From contig NC_079203.1 of NCBI RefSeq assembly GCF_026745355.1, positions 55,786,141-55,850,140 on the forward strand: a DNA stretch of 64,000 nt. The letters are read 5' to 3'. Of the stretch, positions 1-9,605 are shown piece by piece. The position numbers and the translations under genes were made by a program. Within the stretch, counting starts at the first letter, position 1, and every line of letters begins with the position of its first letter. The stretch is from Beta vulgaris subsp. vulgaris (lineage: Eukaryota; Streptophyta; Magnoliopsida; Caryophyllales; Amaranthaceae). Below the pieces are notes generated by a model. The model was given only the letters and a program-made list of their open reading frames with translations, did no database searches and was not told the DNA's origin.

Positions 1-27
1 AATAAAATAAACAAGGAAATTATGAAC

Positions 28-287
28 CATCAGCCATGAGATCTTTGCCATCATCATCGTCGTCATCTTCATCGTCATCCTCATGATCATCCTCCACAAC
101 AATTTCTTCCCTCTAAAAAAAATATTTACAAAATAAATCATGAAAATTATAACTTATAAATTAATTAAAAGTCCCAAAAAATTGATTTTTTTTTCAGTGA
201 ATTGTGAATTATATGTACCTCATCTTCAATTACAACATCATCGAGTAGAGCTTGCTTGAGCGCATCTTCAACAATGGGGCCTGGCAT
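28..287 (-). CDS. NAC alpha-like chaperone subunit, 5' part (partial)
   Basis: Likely the start of a nascent polypeptide-associated complex alpha subunit, which binds ribosomes and shields emerging chains in the cytosol. Two exons read on the minus strand. Exon 1 (219-287) encodes MPGPIVEDALKQALLDD and a few more residues and ends at a GT donor. Exon 2 (28-112) follows an AG acceptor, stays in frame and encodes a very acidic Asp/Glu run. MPGP followed by an acidic N-terminus is typical of plant NAC alpha. The conserved NAC and UBA domains would lie beyond the left edge. I place a donor after base 28 (GAT G|GT). If that donor is not used, a TAA follows two codons later and the product would be only about 53 aa. 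The identification rests on a short, low-complexity N-terminus, so confidence is moderate. Confidence 0.55.
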
Positions 288-453
288 GGTGGTTGTTAGA
301 GTATTATATAGGGTTTTAGGATTTTCTCTCTCCTAAGAAAAACGATGAGAAGCGTACGAGAATACTGAAGAAGAGCACACTGTTGCTGGCGAGTTAGTTT
401 TTAATAAGTAGTTTTCGTGTTATGTTTTCCACGAGGGTATTAACCTAAATTCT
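288..453. other. 5' flank of the NAC alpha-like gene
   Basis: Short upstream region read on the minus strand, with a purine-rich stretch (AGGAGAGAGAAAATCC on that strand) that fits a leader. No clear TATA box was assigned. A MITE begins at 454. Confidence 0.35.
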
Positions 454-669
454 AGAGGTTATCACGGACCGGGTCAGGCCGCGGCAAAAAAAAATGCTTA
501 TTGGGCGTGTCGAATCTAAAATTGGGCTGAATTTTTGTGTTCAAAGTCCGCTATTTTGGGCGTAATTTAGTGGACTTTTGCGGACCACAGGTTGGGCCAA
601 ATACTAAAAAGTTGTTTTTGGCTTGCCCAAAGCCCAAAAAAATCAGATCAGGCCAAAATGATCACCTCT
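454..669. mobile_element. MITE with AGAGGT-type inverted ends
   Basis: The left end reads AGAGGTTATCACGG and the right end TGATCACCTCT, giving imperfect terminal inverted repeats, with a GC-richer interior (GGGCTGAA, GGCCCAA type words). Ends like this are common in plant non-autonomous hAT-like elements. I could not confirm a target duplication. Confidence 0.5.
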
Positions 670-779
670 GCTAAATCCACATCCACACAACTTAAATGGG
701 TATCCATTTGTCCATAATACATCGACCCGATCACATGCTTCAGATCCGTCTGCCAAATACTTTAAAATAAAATATAAAA

Positions 780-1472
780 AAAGAAGGGAACATTTTCAAA
801 AAACTATTTTTATAACATAAATTTTTCAAACAAATACTTTATACAAATTTTCTTCCAAAAAACTATCTTATTTAACATAATATTTTCAATATACTACCAT
901 TTGACTTTTGTCTATTGTCCATAATACATCAACCCGCTTCAAATCCGTCTGCCAAATGCTCTAAAATAAAATATAAAAAAAAAGGAAAAAATTATCTTTT
1001 ATAACATATATTTTTCAAAAAAAAAAATACTTTATAAAAAATTTCTTTCAAAAAAACATCTTGTATAACGTAATGTTGTCAATATACTACCATTTGACTT
1101 TTTGCTGACGTTGACTCTTAAATAGCAGCCGCCATAACTATTGTTGTCGGTAGGGCAACAAATACAACAGAGAAAAACAACAATGGAGGAGAGAAGCTAG
1201 TAAGAGGGGGTGTTCGTTGAGAAGAAAATTAAACGTGGGGAAATTTGGCGCCCTATGTGAGTTGTCAGCAGTGATTAGACTGTGAAATCAAGGCAATAAG
1301 TAGCATTGAACTCGTCACAAATGATTAAACCCTCATTTAGCAGTCAATTGGTAGTATCTTGAAAAAAAATGTATTGTATAAGGTAGTATTTTGAAAAATA
1401 ATTTTTAAGAGGTAGTTTTTTGAAATTTTTTTGTTATAAAAGTTACTTTTCTGAATTTTTTCCAAAAGAGAA
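780..1472. repeat. Fold-back element with an internal direct duplication
   Basis: A block beginning 'gtccataatacatc' near 711 recurs near 918, including the words CCGTCTGCCAAAT and AAAATAAAATATAAAA and a series of TTTTCAAAAAACTA motifs. The same motifs come back in reverse complement at about 1345-1472 (TAGTTTTTTGAAA, TTATAAAAG). The result is a large imperfect hairpin of about 0.7 kb. No coding potential was seen. Confidence 0.5.
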
Positions 1473-1749
1473 AAAACTACAAATCACTTGGGTAATGAGT
1501 GAATGGACTATGCCCAGCTAAACACATTCTGCTAAAATAAATTATACAATATTTCCCAATTAATAACTAGTTATTGGCTAAGCAATGCTCCGATTCGTTT
1601 AACGAGTGAATTTTAGAGCATTATATCATGCACTTTAGACTTGAGAGAGATGGAAAAAATAGTTATAGGTATTGGATTGTGCTGAAGATATAATATTTTA
1701 AAAAAAATTCTAATATCGATTTCACCCTTGACTTTGAGAAATTATGTAG

Positions 1750-1953
1750 TACTTCCTCTGTTTTGTTTTAAATAAATCGCATGACCTTGACATGGAGATT
1801 TAGGAGAGGAGAGAGATAGAGAGAAAGACAAATATAGACCCTATGATGAGGAGAGAGATAAAAGGAAGTGAATATTAAACAAAGTAACGCTTCATTTATT
1901 TTGAAACTGTCTAAAATGATAAGTGCTTTATTTATTTTAGAACAGATGAAGTA
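1750..1953. mobile_element. Stowaway-like MITE (TACTTCCTCTG ends)
   Basis: Starts TACTTCCTCTGTTTTGTTTT. The right end in reverse complement reads TACTTCATCTGTTCTAAAAT. TA is present at both edges, as expected for Tc1/mariner-derived MITEs. The interior holds a GA-rich stretch (GGAGAGAGATAGAGAG). Confidence 0.65.
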
Positions 1954-2783
1954 TATATATAAATATATAATTAATTACAAAGAATATGATATAATTTTGT
2001 TTTTGAAATGTAGTTTAATTTGTCAGGTATAACCAATGCAAATAAATAATGTAGTGGTGTTAATTGGGCACAATTATGTTATTTAAAATACAAAATTGAG
2101 AATCCTAAGATGTAACATATTGTATCACTTTTAAGTACTAAAAATTGAAAAGCTATGCCACAACAGGGGCAATTCTTAAGCTCATGTAAGTAGAGCAACG
2201 TATAAGCCTTTCAAAAAAAAAAAAAAGAGCAACGTATAAGACCTCCAGACTATAAGGATCTATATTTGTTTTAATTGTTTGAAGAAAAGACACATAAAAG
2301 AAATATATTTAGATCAGTAGTAAAACTGTAAAGAAAGGAACAATGAAAACAATGACTAGGATAGTATTAATTAGAGTGAAATATAATGGGCTTGTTAGAA
2401 AAATTCAATATTAAATTTATCTAATCTTATGTTATAATTAGACCGTCTATTTTAATAATTTGTGATAGTGGAAAACGGGAACATTGGTGTTAAACAGATA
2501 TCAGGGCAGATGCCATATGTAAAATCAAAGCTCCCAAAAAATATCTTTCTGGTTGATGCCATAGTGCCATGGGTATAAATTAATTGCTCTTTTGAGCTTT
2601 TTCTAGATTCTCCAAATCCAAAAATATCCACTACTAACCTATGAGATTCCTAACAGCTGGAGTGGAGTAGTAGATAATTTTCTCAAGCAAAGCACTCATT
2701 AGTCATTAGTATCAGTACTCCAATTTAAGTGCGTGTAGCATATGTTGCGAACATTCGGTTTTATTATGAACTTGAACAGTTGA
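1954..2783. other. AT-rich intergenic DNA
   Basis: No open frame of note and no repeat boundaries recognised. AT-rich with short homopolymers. Confidence 0.5.
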
Positions 2784-3035
2784 GCTTACTAGAGGGCTTA
2801 TTCTCTTCGATATAAAACAACTGAACTGAACTGATTGTAATTAAATCGAATTGAATTGAACTGAATTAATCTGATTGCAACTGAACTGAACTGAAATAAA
2901 TCAAAATTATAACTAAGAAATGATAGTTGGAGCTGAACTGAATTGAATTGATTGCAATTGAACTGAACTGAACTGAATTGATTACAACTGAACTGAACTG
3001 AAAATAAGTTGGGGAGAACAAGCCCTAGAGTAAGC
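2784..3035. mobile_element. MITE-like element with (CTGAA)n interior, copy 1
   Basis: The interior is a degenerate pentanucleotide array (CTGAA, with CTGAT and TTGAA variants). It is bounded by inverted ends: GCTTACTAGAGGGCTTATTC on the left and, in reverse complement, GCTTACTCTAGGGCTTGTTC on the right. A related copy in opposite orientation lies at 28429-28650. Family not recognised. Confidence 0.55.
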
Positions 3036-3119
3036 TTTATTATGTTATACTTACTTCATTTCGTTTTAAACGAAATGTTTGCTTTTTCTTGTAATTTAAC
3101 GCGTTTTTTAAATTATTAA

Positions 3120-3384
3120 CTAGCTATTAGGCCCGGGCTATGCCCCGGGTAAGAAAAATTTTCATTTATTAATATTGTACTTTAATATGATATCACTAAT
3201 TACAACTTGGTCTAGTGGTTAAAACTTTAGTACATGAGTTTGAGGTCACGGGATCAAAACCTAAACCATGCAATTTCTAATTTTTTTTATTGTACATGGA
3301 TTACATGAACTAAAACTCCCTAGGGAGAGCGCCACGTGGCACCGTTCCTGGTTTGCGCACGCCTTTTATTATATTAGTATAGAT
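3120..3384 (+). repeat. Repeat containing a tRNA-like (SINE) core
   Basis: A stretch at 3204-3273 has an A-box-like TGGTCTAGTGGTTAA and a B-box-like GGTCACGGGATCAAAACC, as in tRNA-derived SINEs. It lies within a segment that starts with a GGCCCGGGC / GCCCCGGG palindrome and ends TTATATTAGTATAGAT. Exact boundaries are uncertain. Confidence 0.4.
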
Positions 3385-4232
3385 ATCTTTAACTGTGCAC
3401 CTGTAAAAATATAAAAAATTGTAATTTGATAGTATGCATCAAGACGAATTCAACAAAATCTCACTTGACTATATTTTTCTTTATATAATGGCGATAAAAG
3501 TTGAAGTCAAAATTAATCAATGAATAATCTCATTTCACCCAACATTTCATTCAAAACAGAACGAAGGAAGTGTTAGATCGTGTTATAAACGAGAAAAAAG
3601 TGTGAATCCTAATATAATTCCACAAATACCACAAAATGTTATTTATTATAAATTCTCAACATAATACAATTATTTCGAAACAAATGTCTATGCAAATTAG
3701 ATTGTATCAGCTTTCAATGGTGTAAAATGATAGGAATCTAATAGCAAGATGCATTTAACAAATTTTATATCGAAAGCTAACTAATCTTATATAAATACCA
3801 TAACATTCCAAACAAGGAGCATATAATGCTTCATAAGTATCACACCCGTAAATCATCTTTATCATATAAGCAACTATTGAGAAGTTTAATGTCCACTTGA
3901 AATACCTCAAATACTCTTTATTATTTTAAAATTTAATATTAATATACGATGATAATTTTACATCTTTTTATAACTTCAAGTATGCATTACGTGCATTTAA
4001 ATCTTCCCCCAAATCACAACCAAAAATTAATAAAAGAAGCGGTCTAATATTAATTTAAACTAGATCTAGTTACTAAATGAATTAAATTAGTCACCGAAAG
4101 AAATTAACTTTGTCACTATTAACTTAATTCTCTTTTTAATACTAAATTTATCATTGTCTAATTTTAATTTGACAGTAAGCTATTCTTTCAAGACAAACTC
4201 AATTGCAACATACTCCCGAAAACACAATATTG
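3385..4232. other. AT-rich intergenic DNA
   Basis: No gene or clearly bounded repeat seen. Strongly AT-rich. Confidence 0.5.
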
Positions 4233-5296
4233 TACTTCCTCCGTTTCAAAATAGATGGGACATTGTCTATTTATGGGTGTTTCAAAATAGATGATACATT
4301 GTTTTTGTTTCCTTATTTAGTAACTTTTGCCTTACAATTTTACCATTTTACCCTTACTAACTTGTGTTATGTACATTAATCTACTTCTAATAATCTGATT
4401 AATCCTAACCTAAAACTAACGATTCCCACCATTTTTTATGACCCACCCACCCCTTTCTCATAGCCACCACCCATCTCTCTCTCTCTCCTCAACTCAACCC
4501 ACCCCTTTCTGATAGCCACCACCCATCTCTCTCTCTCCTCAACCCACCCCTCTCTCTTAGCCACCACCCTTCTCTCTCCTCTCTGAGACCACCACCGTCA
4601 CTACTAACCCGACACTACCACCAACTCGACACCAGATGCGACCCAACGCCACCACTACCACCTCGATACCACCACCCCACCTAATGCGACCTAGTACCAC
4701 CTCGGCACCACCACGCCACCAGATGCAATCGAACACAACCAGAGCATGTATTTTCCGCCATTTCTGTCCACCATTTTCGCATGTATTCAACCAGAGCATT
4801 GTTTTCTTCGCACACTGCTCTCTGCTCACTCACCATTTAGATTTATTAGGATGAGAGAGAAAATTGAGTGGAATTTCAGAAAGATGATGTATTTTTCAGG
4901 GTTTTGATCAGAAATTTTGATGGAATTTTTAGGGTTTTTTGTGGATTTTGATTTGGGAATTTTTCGGTAGTGGTGGTGGTTGTTTTTGAGTTTTTCGGGT
5001 GGTGGTGGTTGTTTTTGAGTGGTGGTGGTTGTTTTTGAGTTTTTCGGTAGTGGTGGTGGTGACCGGTGGTGGAGGTGTTGTGGTGGATGGCCGGTGGGCG
5101 AGTTTGGGGGAGGGTGGTTTTCCAGTGGGCAGGTAGGGAGGGTGGTTTCCAGTGGGCAGGTTTGGGGGAGAGGTTTCTCCCTCCTTTTCACATGGGACCA
5201 CTAGAATTAATTATACTACCTAAACATACTTATGAAATTTTGCCTAGGAGTCCGTTTTAATCACAATGTCCCATCTATTTTGAAACGGAGGAAGTA
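4233..5296. mobile_element. Long Stowaway-like element (1.06 kb)
   Basis: Near-perfect inverted ends of about 30 bp: ACTTCCTCCGTTTCAAAATA on the left and the matching TATTTTGAAACGGAGGAAGT on the right, with TA at each edge. A second, internal copy of the end motif (GTTTCAAAATAGATG) follows at about 4280. The middle is low-complexity: CCACCACCC and CTCTCT on the left half, GGTGGTGGT and TTTTTGAG on the right half. Open frames here are products of the simple repeats. It is much longer than the usual 100-300 bp members and abuts the ELF4 promoter. Confidence 0.7.
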
Positions 5297-5331
5297 TGCA
5301 AATTGCAAATGAAACATTCAGTGTATAAAAC

Positions 5332-5543
5332 GACGTCACATACCAGCATCTAATCCCAATCATACGTGGCAGAATCACTTTTGCTCTTTTTTGCACTTTA
5401 TTCACTCAAAAATATCTACACCCTTAGATATTTCCCCTAAAATCCCCCCACTCTCATCATCACAGCGCGTGCGAATTTCAATTAAACCTTCTTCACCAAC
5501 AATTCCCACGCGCCAAATTAAAACAACTCACCTCTATATAAAC
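5332..5543 (+). promoter_or_regulatory. ELF4 promoter: ACGT, evening, FHY3/FAR1 elements and TATA
   Basis: Seen in order: GACGTCAC (5332-5339) and TACGTGGC (5363-5370), both ACGT cores bound by bZIPs such as HY5; AAAATATCT (5409-5417), the evening element, with an inverted AGATATTT at 5426-5433; GCGCGTG (5465-5471) and CACGCGC (5507-5513), both matching the FHY3/FAR1 site CACGCGC; and a TATA box, TATATAAA, at 5536-5543. In Arabidopsis, FHY3, FAR1 and HY5 activate ELF4 and CCA1/LHY repress it through these site types. Function here is inferred from the motif matches and their position. Confidence 0.7.
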
Positions 5544-5590
5544 CTTCATCTTCTCCAATTCACCTCAAACCAAACCTCCAACAACCTCCC

Positions 5591-5629
5591 ATGGTAGTTT
5601 GGAACAAAAGAATTTTCAACAAATTATAA
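5591..5629 (+). promoter_or_regulatory. Upstream ORF in the ELF4 leader (12 aa)
   Basis: An ATG at 5591 with G at +4 opens a 12-codon frame (MVVWNKRIFNKL) that stops at TAA, 5627-5629, ten bases before the ELF4 start. It lies downstream of the TATA box, so it should be in the mRNA. It could reduce or time ELF4 translation. This is inference without conservation data. Confidence 0.45.
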
Positions 5630-5639
5630 TTCGACCAAT

Positions 5640-6059
5640 ATGTCGTACTCGCTATCCAGAGCAGAATCGATCATGGAAGACGGCAACCGGCGGCATAACA
5701 CGGTGGCTGACGGCGGTGCCGGCAACCGTCGCCGGAGGTCCGATCACGTGGACGAATTTTCCGGCGAAGGTTGTGGTGATCCGGAGACATGGAATGCTTT
5801 CGCCGACAGTTTTAGTCGGGTGCAGACGGTGCTTGATCGGAATCGGATGTTGATCCAGCAAGCTAATGAGAACCACCAGTCGAGGATGCCGGATAATATG
5901 GAGAAGAATGTGGCGATTATTCAGGAGTTGAATGGGAATATCTCGAAGGTGGCGTCGATTTATTCCGATTTGTCGACGAATTTTTCCGGTAGGGTGAGGC
6001 AGCACCGGCAAGGTGGTGTAGAGAAGGGGAGTGGTAATGGAAGGAGGAATGTTGAGTGA
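5640..6059 (+). CDS. ELF4: EARLY FLOWERING 4 (evening complex clock protein)
   Basis: ELF4 joins ELF3 and LUX in the evening complex, which represses clock and growth genes at dusk in the nucleus. This intronless gene encodes 139 aa. The DUF1313 core (about residues 47-117) contains the family hallmarks VQTVLDRNRMLIQQANENHQ, SRMPDNM, KNVAIIQELN and GNISKVASIYSDL, closer to ELF4 itself than to the ELF4-LIKE paralogues. It is alpha-helical and probably dimerises. The N-terminus carries a basic patch (NRRRRSDH). A second ATG at 5673 (MEDGNRRH) has a good context and would give 128 aa. I keep the first ATG but cannot exclude the second. Single-exon structure matches Arabidopsis ELF4. The promoter motifs described upstream support a dusk-phased gene. 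Confidence 0.93.
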   Translation: MSYSLSRAESIMEDGNRRHNTVADGGAGNRRRRSDHVDEFSGEGCGDPETWNAFADSFSRVQTVLDRNRMLIQQANENHQSRMPDNMEKNVAIIQELNGNISKVASIYSDLSTNFSGRVRQHRQGGVEKGSGNGRRNVE

Positions 6060-6880
6060 AGGAAAAAAAGGAGTTGTGTGTTGTTGTAATAAGATGTTAG
6101 TGGTAATGATACTAATTGGTAATTGCTAATTAGTCTCTTAATGGAATAATAGGGTTAGAAAATAAGGAGCTAAAAAGGGGATTTTGATCTTCTGTTTAAT
6201 GTACTAATAGCAAATTGTGCTATGTGATTATGTGAATTGTGATGTGATGTGGTGTAAGAATGATCATTGATTGGTAATGAATTGGCTAGGGTTTTATTTA
6301 GATTCGCGTTGTTAGTATTTAGTTTATTTTTTTTCTGTAATTTAATATGTTTTCTTATAATAAGTAGTATTGTGATTATATATCTGAAGAGGTACAATTT
6401 TGTTAAATCGGAGAATGATAGATATATTTAATTAACAATTCTTCGATGTATGGATAACTTTTGAAATGCAACATGTTAATTTAATGGTAGATTACTAAAT
6501 CATAAGCCATCTACTAAAAAAATCTCCTTTTAATGATGAAGTCAACATTAATATTTGGTAGATTGGATGATAAAAAAAAGTTGTATATAATTTCTTATCC
6601 CAAGTCTATCCAGGAAAATATGTGATATCAGCATAAGAGGACCATTTTGAATTTTTTTTTCTTCTATGGAGAAAGACATTTGCAAGTTGAAAGTATTTTT
6701 TGATGACCTACACTATCTAGTAGTACTTTATGCAATATAATGTGTCTATTTCTGATAGCTGGAGCCTGGGTGTCCTTTTCCAATTTCCTTCGACAAGGGA
6801 GTGTGTAAAGTCTAGTTGTGTCTTCTAAGTTCTAACTATTGATGTAAATTTTGTGAATAAAATGCACTTAATGAGTTAAT
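6060..6880. other. ELF4 3' flank
   Basis: AT-rich; holds the 3'UTR (tail site not defined). No other gene seen. Confidence 0.5.
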
Positions 6881-6892
6881 GTGAGTAGGGGT

Positions 6893-7171
6893 GTGCCCCA
6901 GTTCAAAATCGGACTAGACCGATTGAATCGGAATTCGATTTATTTTGGGATCGGGACCAAACAGAAAAAATTCTGCTTTAAATCCGGAATTTGTATTTTT
7001 TTTCAATTAAATTTTTTGTTTTTGCTAGATTTTAACTTTCTAACGTTTATAAATTTTACATTTTTTTTAACCTTCAAATCTATTTTTACAAAAAATACGG
7101 TCCATTTCGGACTGAATTGGAAACCCGGAATTTTCCGGTCCGGTCACGATCCAAATTATGGTCTGGACACA
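6893..7171. mobile_element. Possible MITE (GGTGTG ends)
   Basis: Starts GGTGTGCCCCAGTTC and ends near GGTCTGGACACATACAC, an imperfect inverted arrangement, with CGGAATT-type words in both halves. Open frames inside are not convincing genes. Weak call. Confidence 0.3.
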
Positions 7172-9605
7172 TACACATTTACTGATCGTTTGGTTCAAGG
7201 TATGGAATGGAAAGGAAATGAAATTTGGTTCAAGCCATAAAATGATAATCATTTACCACCAAATAATGCATTTTATTACTTGAGGGGGAAGAAAGATAAC
7301 AAATTGCGGGAGTTCATTTTCACCAAGTAGTGGTAATGAATTGATGAGGGGTTGAACCAAAATAAAAAAAAAGAATCGGTAATTGATTCTGTTTCTCGGA
7401 GGTTAAAAATCATGAACCAAATGTACTCATAAATTAAGAATAGTCATGTTTTCAGTAGGTGAGAATAGAATAGTCATTTTCAGAAACTTCTATTATTGGA
7501 GAAGTGGGCAATACATAGTACACAACTAATGATTAACTAAAGTATTTTAATATGGTGATGTTCTAATATACTACACGAAAAGTGGTTATGGTTTATGATT
7601 TTATAGTGGTTCAATGGATAAGTTATTGATGTGAAACTTGAGTTCTTGGGTTGAAGACATATAATCATCATTTCGTAACCTAGTTGAAGTTGAGCGAAAA
7701 CCATTAGATAAAGGAGAGTGTCTCTTGGCAATTCAAGTACAACTTCTATTTATGTATAGAGCAAAGTAACAAGGATACGAACCTTATAAGTGGAAAAGCT
7801 TAAGATCAAAATTGCTTTATTGACCACAATTAGTCAAGAATATAGATCCGAGAGGATTACTAGAGTCATCTTATGTTCAAGCTACCAAAAGTCGTATTCA
7901 TATGATGATGGAAACGCATAATGCATTTATACTGTGTTTAATATTTCTTTTCAAAGTGAAAATTCATTAATATAGAGTGTTTGATAAATAAAAAGTCATA
8001 TTGTACGCATGAGTTTTAATGTAAACTTGTTTAGTAAAATTTAGCCCAAAACTCATTTTTTTACCCTTTTAAGTATGAACCAAGCCCACTAATTAACAAA
8101 TTTTAAGCTCTTTTAAGTTTCAACATCTTTACATATCCTATAAATCAGCTCATGTGCCAACATTGATAACAAATATTTTTTCAATTTAAAAAATATTTTT
8201 TGTCGAACGCCTTGAGTAGTTCAAAAGCAGGATCAATTTTGGTTTATGTACTTATTTAATATATTGGTGAAATGTTCCAAATTGATGCTAACGAAAATGA
8301 CATGGAGCACTTTACACATTGATATTTTTTTTTTTGTGCTTTTGCTAAGTTTTATCTTTTTCATCTTAGATATTAGTTGAAAAAGTCAGTTCACAATATG
8401 ATTCTATTTTCTTTCTTAGCATTCCAAGAGGCTCAAAGGCCAATTGGTGCAGATGAGTCTCAAACTTTTGAATGTAAACTAGGATTTAGGCCCGGATGAT
8501 GTCTCGATAGTATTGTTTTCTAAACTTGATATATTGATACTCATGTTGGTCTTTATGAAGGGAACAATCATTTAAAGACAAGCTACTTTTATATTTTTGA
8601 AACTTCAAATGCACGTTGATCCGGAGCTTATCATCCGAAACAAGAACTAATTTATCATAATATCCCACCATAAGGAAGATATTTTTTATTTTTTTTTGGC
8701 AGCAAGAAAGATATTTCTTTGATGCGTGTGTAAGTAGCGTGTTTGATATTTGTGTATGTGATATAGGTATAGTTGAACAAATTGTGTAAAGGTTACTTTT
8801 TCAAAAAGCAAAAATAGCTTGATTATACATAGTTATAGATACTTAAAAACATTTAAGAAAGCAATAAGCATCTTTGAAAATGACTCAGGTGGGGTAAAAG
8901 TGCATCATGGCATATGATCCCTTTGCATGAGCACATTTGATTATCGGTAGAATACGGATAAGAAACCGAAGCAATGCAAAGAGAAATATGCAATAAAGGA
9001 TAACATTCTTGTTGCGCCTCTAGGTAAGGGTCTTGTACACGAATAGCGTTTAGAGGCGAATTCTTCTTACAATAGAGTTCTCGAAAGAGGCCCAAAAGAA
9101 AAGAAAAGAAAAAAAGATAACATTGGAGTATCTCTAGTCTAACAACAGCCAACAGCAAGCAATTGATAAATACTACATCAGCTCAGGACTATTATAACAG
9201 CAAATTTTAGTTAATATACCCATTAATCATCATGAACAAATATATTCTTATTGTTTTTTTTGCAGATCTATGTTGTTCAAAGTACACAGTACACTCTAGG
9301 ATGTCATTACATGATCTCTTGTGTACCTTTCAGAATATTGAAGAATGCATTGAAGTGCAGGATAGTGCAAAACTCCACTAGAAAAGGTAACCAATATGGA
9401 AAGTGGCACATTCTGCCGAGATGACAATTAATGTCGACATTGTACATGTTTCGGATAATTCAACACCATTATAGGTACATTTAACATGCATTTCGATATA
9501 CATATACTAGTATATGTTCGTCCAGCAAAGATCAAAACTTTGCTGTACATCATTTGTGTCAAGGCACACTCGGTAGAGAAGGAAGATGTGCAATACCTTT
9601 TAAAG
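7172..9605. other. Intergenic region between ELF4 and the cyclophilin 3' end
   Basis: No gene recognised. A Tourist-like fragment is suggested around 7185-7430 (TCGTTTGGTTCAAGG near the start, CATGAACCAAATG near the end). A tRNA-like stretch lies near 7600-7670 (TGGTTCAATGGATAAG, then GAGTTCTTGGGTTGAAG). The last few hundred bases should contain the cyclophilin 3'UTR. Confidence 0.4.

Noticed and set aside
4557..5260. Several open frames rich in Val/Gly or Pro/Thr
   Set aside because: They arise from CCACCA/GGTGGT simple repeats within the long MITE and have no domain features.
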